A stretch of DNA of 64,000 bases, taken from NCBI GenBank assembly GCA_018398585.1, contig JAGTTD010000010.1:6961501-7025500 (forward strand). Reading direction: 5' to 3'. Position numbers and translations under genes: made by a program. Under the pieces are notes generated by a model. It worked only from the letters and a program-made list of their open reading frames with translations. It did not search any database and was not told the origin of the DNA. Shown here piece after piece: positions 53,776-64,000 of the stretch (positions are counted from its first letter, which is position 1; the number at the start of each line of letters is the position of its first letter). The DNA comes from Simmondsia chinensis. Taxonomy: Eukaryota; Streptophyta; Magnoliopsida; Caryophyllales; Simmondsiaceae.

Positions 53776-55230
53776 GTTGTTTACACCCTAATTTCTTTAG
53801 GGTTAGGGCAATGCCTTTTTTGGATAAAGTGCCAAGTGGTCATGCGGTCCTCGTCCAAGGGAGTTTGGCCTTTGGGTGCTGTGATAATGGCGTCTCACGC
53901 CCAGTGCCTAGGAACATTATTACCTTGACAAGGGTATCAGCCTCTCAAGGCTCGAGTTGGCTGAAGGATAAAATAAGCTCGAGCTCGAGGGGCTTCCAGG
54001 AAAGCTGCAAGAACAATAGTTTCCAAGCTCGAGGGAGTTATTTGGAGTGTAATTTCAGTTGCTTGGGCTTTAAGTTTAATTTAGGAGAATGTGGGGCTTC
54101 TAGAGGGAACTTCTACTAAAAATTCGGACGTGGGCATCAAACACTAAGAACACGTAGGTGAAGAATGAATGTGCGCAAAAGCGGAGCTTAGTGGCCAAAC
54201 ATGGGTGGAGCTGCCACGAAAATAGGAGTAGCCGTTATTTTCTTTTTCTATAATGCATTACTCCAAAGTTCGAAACATTCATTAATGCAAAAACTTCCTC
54301 AAGTTTTTCTTTACAGCATACTTGTGCTCTTTCCTAGGAGTAGTGTAACTTAGCTAGTTGTAGTGTAACGTAGATCATTGGTGTACTTACTTCCATTGTA
54401 ATGCAATTCTTGGGGTTCAGGTACGACTTTCTAGTTTTAATCTGTTCCCATAAATTGACAAGTTGAGATTTGAGGCTTTAGTTTAAGGCTTTAACAGCCA
54501 AGGCTTTGTCCCTTGATTGTGTTGGTCTTAGCACGACTATCATTGCTTAATACGTAAGGTAAATTTTGGTTCGCGCCATTGGTTAGAGCTTTGATGACCA
54601 AGGCTTGTCTCTTGATTGCATTGGCCCTAATCCAATTACCTGAATACGGTTTGCTTCACCTTAATCTTGTCATACCTAAACTCATTCAAGTTATTATAAG
54701 TCAAGAGTGCCAGGCTTAAAAACCTAATTGACTCTGGCTTGTAAATGAACTACTGAGCTCTTGAGTTTGTCTCCACCCTAGTTCCTGACTTTTAAGTGTA
54801 CCAAGAAAGGTGTATGTGGGCCCTGTTGCGTCATTATGACTGCCACTTGAGTTAGGTACATATCCTTTAATTATCTGTCATAAATATACATACAAATTCC
54901 ATAAAAATATTTAACAAAGTCTTTTTAATTAAAGCATAAGCAGAAACCGAAGTCAGATACATCAACATATCACATCATTAATTTACACGAAAACGATGAG
55001 TTGTTGAGGTCAAAGAAGTGCGGTTCGTAATTAGGCTCACTCTCTAGTCGCGGCGAGTCTGTTTTACCCGTTTGTTTTGTTTTCATATAATGCAGTCACA
55101 CCACACACATTACTTGAAACAAAATAGAGCAAACACACCTTTTAGCAACCACAGTGGAAGGCTTGAAACCAGACTTCATTATCTTTATCCTGTCGTGGAT
55201 TACCAGAACATAATTGCCAACCATTTGTCA
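53776..55230 (+). other. Probable LTR/leader of the Tat-type gypsy element
   Basis: Non-coding DNA before gag. An imperfect direct repeat (ACCAAGGCTTGTCTCTTGAT type) occurs near 54494 and 54597. No certain LTR ends or PBS; GGTTCGCGCCATTGG at about 54571 and GCGGCGAGTCTG at about 55040 are weak PBS candidates. The partner LTR would lie beyond 64000. Confidence 0.4.
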
Positions 55231-57290
55231 ATGGTCAGAACCAGGAGGTCTAGTGCCCTCGAGCACGAGGAACCAGAAGGCTTAGCTCTTATTGGATCCA
55301 CACTTGAGCATCCTCTTGAGCAAAGATAGTGAAAGTGGTGTTGACAATGATATCCCAAAATTATGAACGTATTGGGCTTGATGGCCATTTTCGCAAGAGT
55401 TTCATGACTATGCTCAAACATCGTTTAGAGATTGTGGACCAAAGAATCCAATAGACAATGACAGAAGCTTTTGGGAGGCAATGTGCTAAAACAAAACGAA
55501 ATCTAGCAACTCAGCGTGAAAACTCTGCCGCCATGAGAGCCGTAATTAATGAGGTTGGAACCTCTATGAACGAAAGGCTTCAAAAAGAGACTAATAGAGC
55601 CTTGGCAGAAATGAATTCGACCTTGTCTTCTACTGCTACCCTTATTGCTAAAAATGTGGCCACGCAAACAACGGTTGAAGTCATATCTATTTTGGTGAGA
55701 CAAGCAGAGGCTCATAATGGCTTGGCCCAAGCTGCTAGAGTAGATATCAAGCAACTTAGGCCTGTACCCCCACCATCAGTGCCAGCTGGTTATCCCCGTG
55801 AAACCCTTTTGAGCTCGCGGTTACTAGTTGTTCTGGTTGACCATATGGTCCCTTTGAGAATGAAAAACCCTATTACGGCTACTCCGCGTGTTATATACTT
55901 GGAACCCAGCCGCAGAAATGATAATGTGCCTTTAAGAGTTGCTAGCCCTTCTAACCAGAGTTTCTCTCCGACTTCAAGGGACCGTAACCCTATTGAACTA
56001 TCGTTCCCTATCCTCAATACAGGAGGCATAGCCATGCATACCCTTCTTAAGTGGTAGAGGTGACCTCGAGGACCACTCAAGGCCTTGAACTAGGAATGCA
56101 TGGTCAGGTCCTTGCTTTAGGGAACTAGGCTTATCAGCCTAGACCTGTTCATACTTACCACATTGGGGGGCAAAATGGGCAAAATAACAACCCACTTCCT
56201 CGAGATCATGACTTGGAAGTTGATCAGTCAAAGATGAACCAATAGCTTGCTGGTGTTTATATGTTTTCAGGAATTCCACCATAACCGAGGCCCTATTGGG
56301 ACATACTTCATGGCCAACCAAGCACATAGCCACTGTGATCAAAGGGTTTACCCAGGATTTGGGGACCAACAATTATTCCCACACCTAATTGTGATGGGTG
56401 CTTCAAGATATCCTGCAGATCTCCCTCGAGATGCTCACCCACTTGGGAGGCAGTGATGGTGCATAATCATGTGCCTAACCTTCCCTCCAAGATCAATTGG
56501 TTGCCCTCATTGAGTAGATGTACGGGTTGGGCCTTGCAAGGGTCAATAGACCCATGTATGGTAAACCTTACCCCTGGCTACATAGACAGGGATTACTCTT
56601 TTCCTCTAGCATACAGAATCCTCAAGTTTATTCTCTTTTTAGGGGAAGGGATGATTTCTGCTCTCGAGTACTTGGCAAGATTTAATTGCCAATGTAGAGA
56701 GGCAGCAGATAACTAATATCTCAAGCTAAGGGTATTCCTTAGCTTATTGATTGGGACCACTTTCCAGTGTATATCAGCCTTCCCCCTAGTTCTATCTATT
56801 ATTGGAATAATGTGGTTAGACAATTCTAGGCCCAATTCCCAAGAATGGAATTAGGAACTTCCATGTCATACTTGGCTTGAATGAGACAAAAGCCAGGCGA
56901 GTCAGTGGAAGAATATATTAACTGGTTCAAGAGAGCGAGGTTAAAATGTATCGTTTCCCTTAAGGCTATTTTTCTATAAATCAAAGCCAAGAATTCATAC
57001 CAGTCCCAAGACTTGAGAGAATATTTGTTTGACCTTTCTAGAGCTGACATAATATTCGATTGGCTTGAGGCAAATAATAAACTCAAAGTCAGGGGTAAAC
57101 ACAGAAAACCGGATCCCAACTCAAGCAAGGGGAAGGTATACTATAAGTGGCATGATTTGTTGACTCATTCAACGAAGAATTGCATAGTCTGTAGAAACTT
57201 GGCTCAAGACGCCGTAGCAGCAAGGGAATTGATTTTACCAGAAAAACGACAGATAGGTGTCAATAAAGACCCTTTTCCTAGTCCTCTTTA
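55231..57290 (+). pseudogene. Tat-type gypsy gag (broken)
   Basis: It starts MVRTRRSSALEHEEPEGLAL at 55231. A helical region follows (55458-56057: MTEAFGRQCAKTKRNLATQR, TNRALAEMNSTLSS), then a degraded capsid core (56800-57010: GIRNFHVILGLNETKARRVS-like, SRAKMYRFP). It ends with EANNKLKVRGKHRKPDPNSS and KVYYKWHDLLTHSTKNCIVC (about 57075-57190), a K.Y.KWH...H....C knuckle-like motif seen at the end of gag in this lineage, then DPFPSPL. The frame breaks at least at 55327, 56055 and 57289. Gag forms the particle that packages the element's RNA. Confidence 0.75.
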
Positions 57291-58766
57291 AGTTAATGTT
57301 GGCAAAACTATGGAAAAATGTGCTCTGTTGTGTCCAGACTAACCCTTTTTTCCTTACAAGATGATTCCCAGTGACAGTCATAAGGTAAGGGTGGCTAACC
57401 ACCATTTCGAATGGCTAGTTATTGAAGGAATACTTGGATTCCCAAGACTAGTACGCACTTTGGATGAGGGGATATGCCAGTGGCACATCACTGGGCTTGA
57501 CCTTACTAATAGGTGCACCATTTTTAGGAATCTGTTGATCAAGCTCCGCAATAATTCCACCATTACATTGGCAGTGGCAGAGGAAGTAGCTATTGAGGTC
57601 AGTGGTAATCAAAGATCTTCCAAAAGTCTAAGCAGTTGAGAGAAAGTTTCTCGAGACTTGGAAAAGACGTCATATTTGGCTTTTGAGTAATGTTGTGGGA
57701 GAATACAAGCTGCAATGAGGAAACTTAGGCTGCTTCCCCAATATATATCCTTTGACTATTGAAAAATCTCGAAGAAGTGATCCGGTCAAGGATTCTCCCT
57801 CGAAGACTAAGATCATTATGAGGATAAGGCACCCTAAGAGGAACCCAGAATATTCTTTACTAGATGTGGATACCAGCTTGGCACCATGATAGTCAGGGTA
57901 CTAGCCATTAAGCGTCAGGTTTGGTAATGTTTAGAGGAGGAATCACCTCGATCAAGAGGTAGTTGGTCCCTCCAATTTTACTTGAACTCAATGAAGAAGA
58001 TAGTTGCGAAAAAAGTCCGCTCAACGCAGAATTGCGCTTGAATCTTGCCTGACCAAGCTTTCTCGAGAAGAGGTCAAGGTCCATAAGGACAAGCAAGTTG
58101 AGCATATGGATCTTGAAGACCCAATGACTAAGTCTAGGCCTTTTACTGCTGATAGAGGGCCAACTCATAAAAACCTTGAAAGATGGGCTGGTCTCTCATA
58201 TTTGGAAGGGCGAGAATGTTAGTGGGATTACCTTGCCAAGGACTCCCTAGCACTAGAATCAGCTAAGAACAAGGCGGAGTACTCCCCTCTTAGCATTAAC
58301 GTGGTGGAGCCACTAGATCGTGTCAATCGAACTTGGTCTGACATCGAAAATGATTTCCATGAAGGGGATTTTCCCCAGCGAATGGAGGAATCTCGAATCT
58401 CAAAGGTTGATCTCAAGAACCAACCTTAGGACATGCTAGCTAAAAGTAGTCCTCAAAAGCAAGATCAGGTTACTACCATGGTTGACAGCCCTGGGAAGGG
58501 GGTAGACTAAGGAATACAAATACAATTTGGGACGTTGCCTAAAAAGGTTGACGTCAAAACTACCCTACTCCTTCCCTTGGAATTCATGGCAACTAATGCT
58601 TAAGAAGGTCTCAAGGGTGATGTGATAGCATTGGACTAGGAGCCCCAAGTGGAGCTCATGGCAGTAGTCACAGCCAGCAAAGGTACACTCGATCCCTTGT
58701 CTTTTAAGGTTAATGCTACAACACCCAAATTGCCTAATGATCTATCTAACATAATGAAGATGATGT
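57291..58766 (+). pseudogene. Gag-protease linker of Tat element, degraded
   Basis: Linker-like fragments in changing frames, for example SHKVRVANHHFEWLVIEGIL (57375) and KARAGLSYLEGREC-type pieces, with many stops. Its place between gag and protease is the reason for the assignment; few motifs can be recognised. Confidence 0.45.
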
Positions 58767-59273
58767 TTGATGGGCCTAATACCACTACTAAACACATCAA
58801 GCCCATATATATCAAGGCCAAATTCGATGACATGTCAGGTATTAGTGGATAATGGTGCCGCCATCAACGTATTGCCTTCATATATTTTGGGGCTCATTGG
58901 TAAGTCTCAAGAGGACTTGGTCACTTTGGATGTGGCGATTTGTGGGTTTTTAGGAGCTACCGCCAAATATGAAGGAGTCATCCCGATTGAGTTAACAATT
59001 GGCAGCTTAAGCAAGCTGACAACTTTCTTTATGGTGGAAACTACCACAAGCTATAATGCTTTGCTTGGTAGAGATTGGTTGCATGCCAATTATTGTATTC
59101 CATCTTCATTGCACCAGTTGCTAATCTTCTGGAACCATGACATGCATGAGGTTGTTATGGCAGATAACAAGCCATTCATAGCTTGTTCCAACTATGTTAA
59201 GGCAAAATTCTACGAAGATGGCGTGAGGCCCCTAGATGTTAAGAGTACCACTCCACAAAATGCCCAACAATAG
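58767..59273 (+). pseudogene. Tat-type gypsy protease
   Basis: An open stretch reads MTCQVLVDNGAAINVLPSYI, the retropepsin loop with D-N-G-A where D-[ST]-G-A is usual. It continues through LDVAICGFLGATAKYEGVIP, IGSLSKLTTFFMVET and YNALLGRDWLHANYCIPSSL, the C-terminal ILGRDW signature of Tat elements. The Asn in the active-site triplet probably impairs activity. It is followed by NYVKAKFYEDGVRP and a stop at 59271. Confidence 0.85.
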
Positions 59274-59639
59274 GACACGATAATCATCTTGGACAACCCA
59301 CTAACAGAAGCTGAGATTGGTCAAGTGTTGGCTGAGTCTTAGTGTTCTAACTTTTGGGGATACAAGAGGAACCTTTTTGATGAAGGGACTTCTAGAGCAC
59401 TTTAGAATCCCAATGCAGAGGCACCAAGGCCTCCCAGTAATGGCCCAAGAGGCCATTTAATGAAGCTCACGACCTGGAATGTTGAGGATCAACTCTAGAC
59501 TGAACGGCCATTTCATTTTCAAGTCCATATAGCATAAAAAAGGAGTTGGAGCTCTCTGATTTAAGAGCAGCACCAACCAAAATGGAGGATTTGAGGGAAG
59601 AAGTCGAAGACCCCCACCTCGAGGTGAATTTGGGCTCAA

Positions 59640-60860
59640 CAGAAGATCCAAAGCCTACCTATCTGAGTGCTCTGCTTTCTGAGGAGTAGAGAGAGTAGTA
59701 CTTGACTTTGCTTCACGAATTCAAGGATTGCTTCGCTTGGGACCAACATGAGATGCCTGGCCCAGACAAAAATGTGGTTGAGCATAAGCTTCCTATCAAT
59801 CCAAGCTTGAAGCTCATCATTCAGGGTAAGAGAAGAATATCCTAAGAAGTAATTGGCTTGGTCAAGGAAGAAATTGAAAGACTTCTAAAAGCCAAATTCA
59901 TTAGGACTGTTAGGTATTTTGAGTGGCTAGCTAATATTTTCCTTGTCACAGGAAAAGAATGGCAAAATCAAAGATCTGAATACAGCCACCCTAAAGGACA
60001 AGTACCCAATGCCTATTGCTAATGTGCTAATTGACATAGACTTGTGGCATGAGGTTTTGTCCTTCATTGATGGCTACTGTGGATATTACAAAGTTATGAT
60101 AGCTTCAGAGGATACCCACAAGACAACATTTAGATGTTCTAGGTCAATAGGGGTGTTTGAGTGGGTGGCCACGCCTTTTGTTTTGAAGAATGCCAGCGTC
60201 ACCTATCAAACGGCTATGAACATGATTTTTCGCGACTCATTGGCATGACTATTGAAGTCTATATTGATGACATTGTGGCAACCCAAAATCCCAAGTTAAA
60301 TACTTGGATGACTTAAGGGGTGTGTTTATTAGGATGAGAGACCACAACCTTAAGATGAATCCATCAAAACACTCTTTTGGTGTACGAGCTAAAGCATGTA
60401 CGAGCTGGAAGCTTTCTAAGCTTTCTAGTACACCAAAGGGACATTGAGGTGGACATCAATAAGACCAAGGTGAACCAGGTGACTAAGCCACCTTCAAACA
60501 AAAAGGAGCTTCAATGCTTTTTAGGGCAGGTTAATTTCTCAGACGTTTCATCTCAAATGTCACAGGAAAAACAAAAGTCTTCCCTCCAAGGTTGAGACTC
60601 AAGTCTGAGAAGGACTTCAAGTGGGAAGAGCCACATCAAGTAGTGTTTGAGGCCATCAAAGAATACTTAATTAGGCTGCTAGTACTTATTCCACCAAAGC
60701 AGGGCAAGTCTTTGAAAATTTATGTCTCTGCTTCTGAGGAATATATTAGTTGTTTATTTGTATAAGACAATAAGCAAGGTTTTGAATAAGCTATGTTCTA
60801 CGTTAGCCGATGTTTAAATGAGCGTGAAATAAAATATTATTCACTTGCAAAATTGTGTCT
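59640..60860 (+). pseudogene. Tat-type gypsy reverse transcriptase and first RNase H
   Basis: RT begins LLHEFKDCFAWDQHEMPGPD (59705) with VEHKLPINPSLKLI. It continues, with frame changes, through EEIERLLKAKFIR, KDLNTATLKDKYPMPIANVL, SFIDGYCGYYKVMIA, KTTFRCSRSIGVFEWVATPF and MNMIFRDSLA (60235). The catalytic YIDD is preserved in another frame at 60260-60271 (IEVYIDDIVAT). The connection domain (TKVNQVTKPPSNKKELQCFL) and RNase H start (LKIYVSASEEYIS) follow to 60860. Stops occur throughout. Together these enzymes copy the RNA to DNA. Confidence 0.88.
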
Positions 60861-60947
60861 ATTTTTGTTATACGCGTCTACAAAATTGAGACATAATTTC
60901 TTGGCATTCACTATATACGTGGTTGCCCAAATAGATGTCTGAAATAT

Positions 60948-61560
60948 ATGCTAGATAGGCCATTTTTGCGAGGAAGATTGAACATGTGGAGCTTAGCACT
61001 GCTTCAAATTGAGTTGATTTGTGTCTCACAAAAGTTAGTAAAGGGGCAAGCCCTAGTAGACTTTGTAGCAGACCACCCAAACATTCAAACTGGTTTAGAT
61101 AATGAGCCAGAACAACTCCTAATAGTGGGACTAGTGCCTTGGAAACTGTTCTTTGACAGATTAAGGACCAACTCTAGTGCTAGAGTAGGAATTGTGATAG
61201 AATCCCTAGAAGGAATCATCACGAAATTGGCTGTCACCTTGATAGGTAGATGCTCTAATAACATGGCCGAGTACGAGGCTCTCATAATTGGCCTTTAAAG
61301 TCTCTTACAAATGCAAGTCCACAACGTTCTTGTCAAGGGAGATTTACAAATTGTGATTTGCCAAGTGAATAGAGAGTTTCAATGTTTGAGTGATACCTCG
61401 AATCGATATTTGTCAGTAGTACATAAGCTACTGAGTAGATTCAATGAGGTGTAATTCGGGCACATCCTTAGAAAGCAAAACAAGGAAGCCAATGACTTGG
61501 CTTAGTTAGTGTCAGGGTACTAGTTACCTAGAACTTGAGGTGAAGAAACTATGGTCGTTA
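60948..61560 (+). pseudogene. Second (archaeal-type) RNase H of Tat element
   Basis: LVKGQALVDFVADHPN leads to a fresh RNase H domain: PWKLFFDRLRTNSSARVGIV, SLEGIITKLAV and CSNNMAEYEALIIGL (to 61298). Past a frame break, VLVKGDLQIVICQVNREFQ continues it. A second RNase H between RT/RNase H and integrase is diagnostic of the Tat lineage. The family DGS reads DRL here, so the first catalytic Asp is kept but its surroundings are not. Confidence 0.85.
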
Positions 61561-61679
61561 AGACTAAGGTTTTGGAGCATGAGATCAAGTGAACAAAGTC
61601 CATTGAGGGTGCATCAAGTGGATGTTTGGGGAGCTACGAAGCATATTAGGCTGTCTTGAGTTAGCAAGGGGACTGGAGG

Positions 61680-62910
61680 ATGTCTTTAGTGGATTACTTC
61701 GATGACCCTCAAGATTATGCTAAGGACAGGAAAACCAAAATGAGGGCTCATGGGTTCCATCTAGATGGTGAATCGAGGGAACTATACAAAAGGGATGCTA
61801 GTGGAGTGCTTCTCAAGAGTCTTAACTTAGATGAAGCAATGCTACTAATGGTTGGAGCCCTTGAGGGTATCTGTGGATCCCATATGGCTGGCAATAAAAT
61901 ACATTGGCTCATTAGGCGTTGTGGCTATTATTGGCCATCGATGATGGATGATTGCATAAAGTATGCCAAAGGATTAGAGCATGCCAAAGACATGGGCATG
62001 TACTTAAAGTCCCTACTACTGAGATGCATGCCATTGTTAAACCATGGCCATTTAGAGGCTGGGCAATGGACATTATAGGGGAAATTAACCCTCCTTTCAA
62101 CAAGAAACATTCTTATATTCTTGTGGCCACTGATTACTTCACCAAATGGGTGGAGGCTAAACCATATAGGAGCATCAATTAGCATAATCAGATTGATTTT
62201 ATCAAAGAATATATCCTATGTAGGTTCGGCATTCCAAAGATTATCACAGTGGATCAAGCTAAAGTATTTAACGGAGTCGAGGTCAAGGAGTTTACCAATA
62301 GTTTCAATATAGAGACTTGAACTCAACACCTTATTATGCTCAGGCTAATAGCTAAGGAGAATCAACATTCTAAAAGCCAAAAGTGAGAAGATAATTGAGG
62401 ACAATCCCAGAAGGTGGCATGAATTGCTACTTGATGCCTTTGGGCTTATAGAACTTCTAAAGGGGATGCCACTAGGACAACTCCTTTTCATTTGACATAT
62501 GGCTATGATGCAATACTCCCATGGAGGTAACTGTTCAGTCTATTAAATTAGCTCATCAAGGGAAGTTTTCTAAACTTGAAAGTAGTCCATGATGGATGAG
62601 CTTACCAATTTGGATTAAGTGAGGCTTGATGATGTGTACAAATTGGAAATTCAAAAGAAAGGAGTGCCAAAGCCAACAACAAAAGGGTCAAATCTAGGTC
62701 TTTGACTTGGGAAACCTAGTTCAGAATGTGGTTTTGCCCATTAGCCAGAGAGATCGTGTCTTTGGAAAATGGTCTCCAAATTGGGAAGGTCCATTTAGAG
62801 TGACTGAAGTATTTGGAGGAAATGCTTATCTACTCCAAGATTTAGATGGGAGGACTCATCCAAGGGCCATCAATGGTAGGTTCCTCAAGAAATATGTGCC
62901 ATCTAACTGA
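61680..62910 (+). pseudogene. Tat-type gypsy integrase
   Basis: The zinc-binding HHCC region (EGICGSHMAGNKIHWLIRRC, GYYWPSMMDDCIKYAKG) is near 61870-61980. The core starts GWAMDIIGEINPPFNKKHSY (first Asp, 62055) and runs through ATDYFTKWVEAKPYRSI. In another frame come FIKEYILCRFGIPKIITVDQ (second Asp, about 62250) and VFNGVEVKEF. The stretch with the third acidic residue is badly decayed (62320-62640). The C-terminal part (62707-62910) is clear: RVFGKWSPNWEGPFRVTEVF, GGNAYLLQDLDGR and HPRAINGRFLKKYVPS before TGA. It would insert the DNA copy into the host chromosome. Confidence 0.88.
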
Positions 62911-63069
62911 GATTCTAATAAGGAAGTCCTTAGGTATAGATTTCCAGAATTATGGGCTCAGTTTCAGTACAATTTCCTAGAGGATCAATCTCAAGATCCT
63001 TAGCTAAAGTAAAAGAAAGAAAAGAACTACCAAACTAAAAGGCGTAATGAATAAATACGTATTTCATTA

Positions 63070-64000
63070 ATTCTACATGGCTTACAAACATTACAAGTTA
63101 GTGGCTTAAAGTCTCTTTACAAAGTTGAAAATCAAAAGAGTCGAGTCCTGATCCTCGCCAAGGACTCCTCAATTGCGGATAGTTGGTTGGCTGCATCGTT
63201 TAGCTCATAGTCTAATGAGAGAGCTTCCTCTTGAAGAGCTTGACTCTTCTTTTGAGCTTCCATAAGGTTCTCTTCAAGCCCACTAAGCACTGAACCTTGA
63301 GAGGCATGCTGTTGTCTCAAAGAAAGTAGCTATTTCGTATGATGTTGTAATCTTTCATCTAGGTGATGGATCTCATCCTCCAAGCATCTAATCCCTTGAG
63401 CTTGTTGATCTTGGGTTCTCCTCACTGCTTGGAGTTCCTCAAATAATAGCTGCATACCTTCTAGGCTAGCTGAATGTCCTCAGGTCTTAACGGCATCCTC
63501 ATAAGCTAATTTTCAAGAGCACTTCCTCGAGGACGTTGAGTTCCTTGGTGATTGCAGGAGCTACATTTTGATCTTCTTTTAAAAGTCTCACCTATTCTAG
63601 ATTGACTCCCTCAACCAGGGTTAGAATAGGGAAATGCGTGGTCTCCATTAATCGTTGAGGTTTGGGGGATTCCTGATTAAGATGTAGAAAGGCCAGCCTA
63701 CCACTTGCTATAAACTTCTCTACTAGAGAAGATAGTTCCTCTAGCCTCTAAGAAGGAATGGCCCTGGGAGGAGTAACCTGGAAGAGAATTAACCAGATTA
63801 GGCAAAACTTTAGCTTTGGAGAAAACAACCAAAGGTTCAAAAGGAGTTCCTTGACCTTTGAGACCTCGGTCCGAGGCATGAAAGGTGTTGTACCTGGAGC
63901 AGCTTCCAGGGGAGTTGCTAGTGATACTTCCACCATTAGGATTTTAGCAGGTGCCACAGCCAATGAAGTTGCTGCTGGCTTTTCTACCGCTGCTAGAGCT
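63070..64000 (-). pseudogene. Antisense coiled-coil ORF in the 3' part of the Tat element
   Basis: Opposite to gag-pol and downstream of integrase. Minus-strand segments are VAPAKILMVEVSLATPLEAA (63748-63963), LVEKFIASGRLAFLHLN, LLKEDQNVAPAITKELNVLE (about 63530-63600) and the coiled coil SGLEENLMEAQKKSQALQEE...LNDAANQLSAIEESLARIR (63132-63290). They lie in changing frames with stops. Tat-lineage elements are known to carry such an antisense ORF between integrase and the 3' LTR; its function is unknown. It continues past the window end. Confidence 0.6.

Overview
The window is nuclear DNA from a flowering plant, probably a eudicot. The evidence is the range of plant transposon families present (Ty3/gypsy of the Tat/Athila group, Ty1/copia, Mutator with a plant mobile domain, CACTA with Ptta/En/Spm protein remnants, hAT, plant L1 with RNase H, RTE) and one intron-containing plant alpha/beta-hydrolase gene. 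Nothing bacterial, organellar or viral was recognised. Almost all the sequence is nested, decayed transposable elements. The only convincing host gene starts near 47.8 kb, and unrecognised host-gene remnants lie at 27-29.3 kb.

Layout. 1-10.1 kb: a minus-strand gypsy element (protease, gag, PBS, LTR) is split by a 5.73 kb LTR element (2402-8129, TSD TCCAT). That insert carries a decayed RNA-recognition motif resembling polypyrimidine-tract-binding proteins. Its left LTR is split again by a tandem TRIM (LTR-int-LTR-int-LTR, TSD CACAG). 10.1-13.6 kb: a Mutator-like transposase pseudogene is followed by a plant mobile domain (PMD/MAIN-like) pseudogene. 13.6-24.4 kb: 190 bp tandem repeats lead into a large inverted repeat made of two CACTA tails facing each other. 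The right arm is split by a 4.9 kb L1 LINE with a 14 bp TSD. 24.4-25.8 kb: a solo gypsy LTR (TSD GATAC). 25.8-29.3 kb: a CACTA-like end, AT-rich DNA, and exon-like remnants.

29.3-44.5 kb holds a three-level nest. A minus-strand copia has a TRIM-like array in its gag and a second, plus-strand copia (31850-43615, LTRs of 2.2 kb) in its LTR. The second copia carries an almost intact hAT transposon (38105-41209, TSD AGTGGGAG). 45.0-46.6 kb: a non-autonomous hAT. 47.8-51.7 kb: three exons of an alpha/beta hydrolase whose first intron holds a 5S rRNA-derived sequence and a 5'-truncated RTE LINE with an 18 bp TSD. The last exon is not seen. 52-53.8 kb: a copia LTR, a short direct-repeat insertion and a foldback MITE. 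53.8-64 kb: a plus-strand Tat-type gypsy polyprotein pseudogene (gag, protease, RT, RNase H, second RNase H, integrase) followed by an antisense coiled-coil ORF, running off the window.

The most unusual signal is in the inner copia (LTR and untranslated leader, 31.85-35.36 kb). More than twenty short palindromes follow one another, nearly all with a 3-nt spacer and with stems that differ between copies yet remain complementary. This looks like a chain of small hairpins kept by structure rather than sequence.
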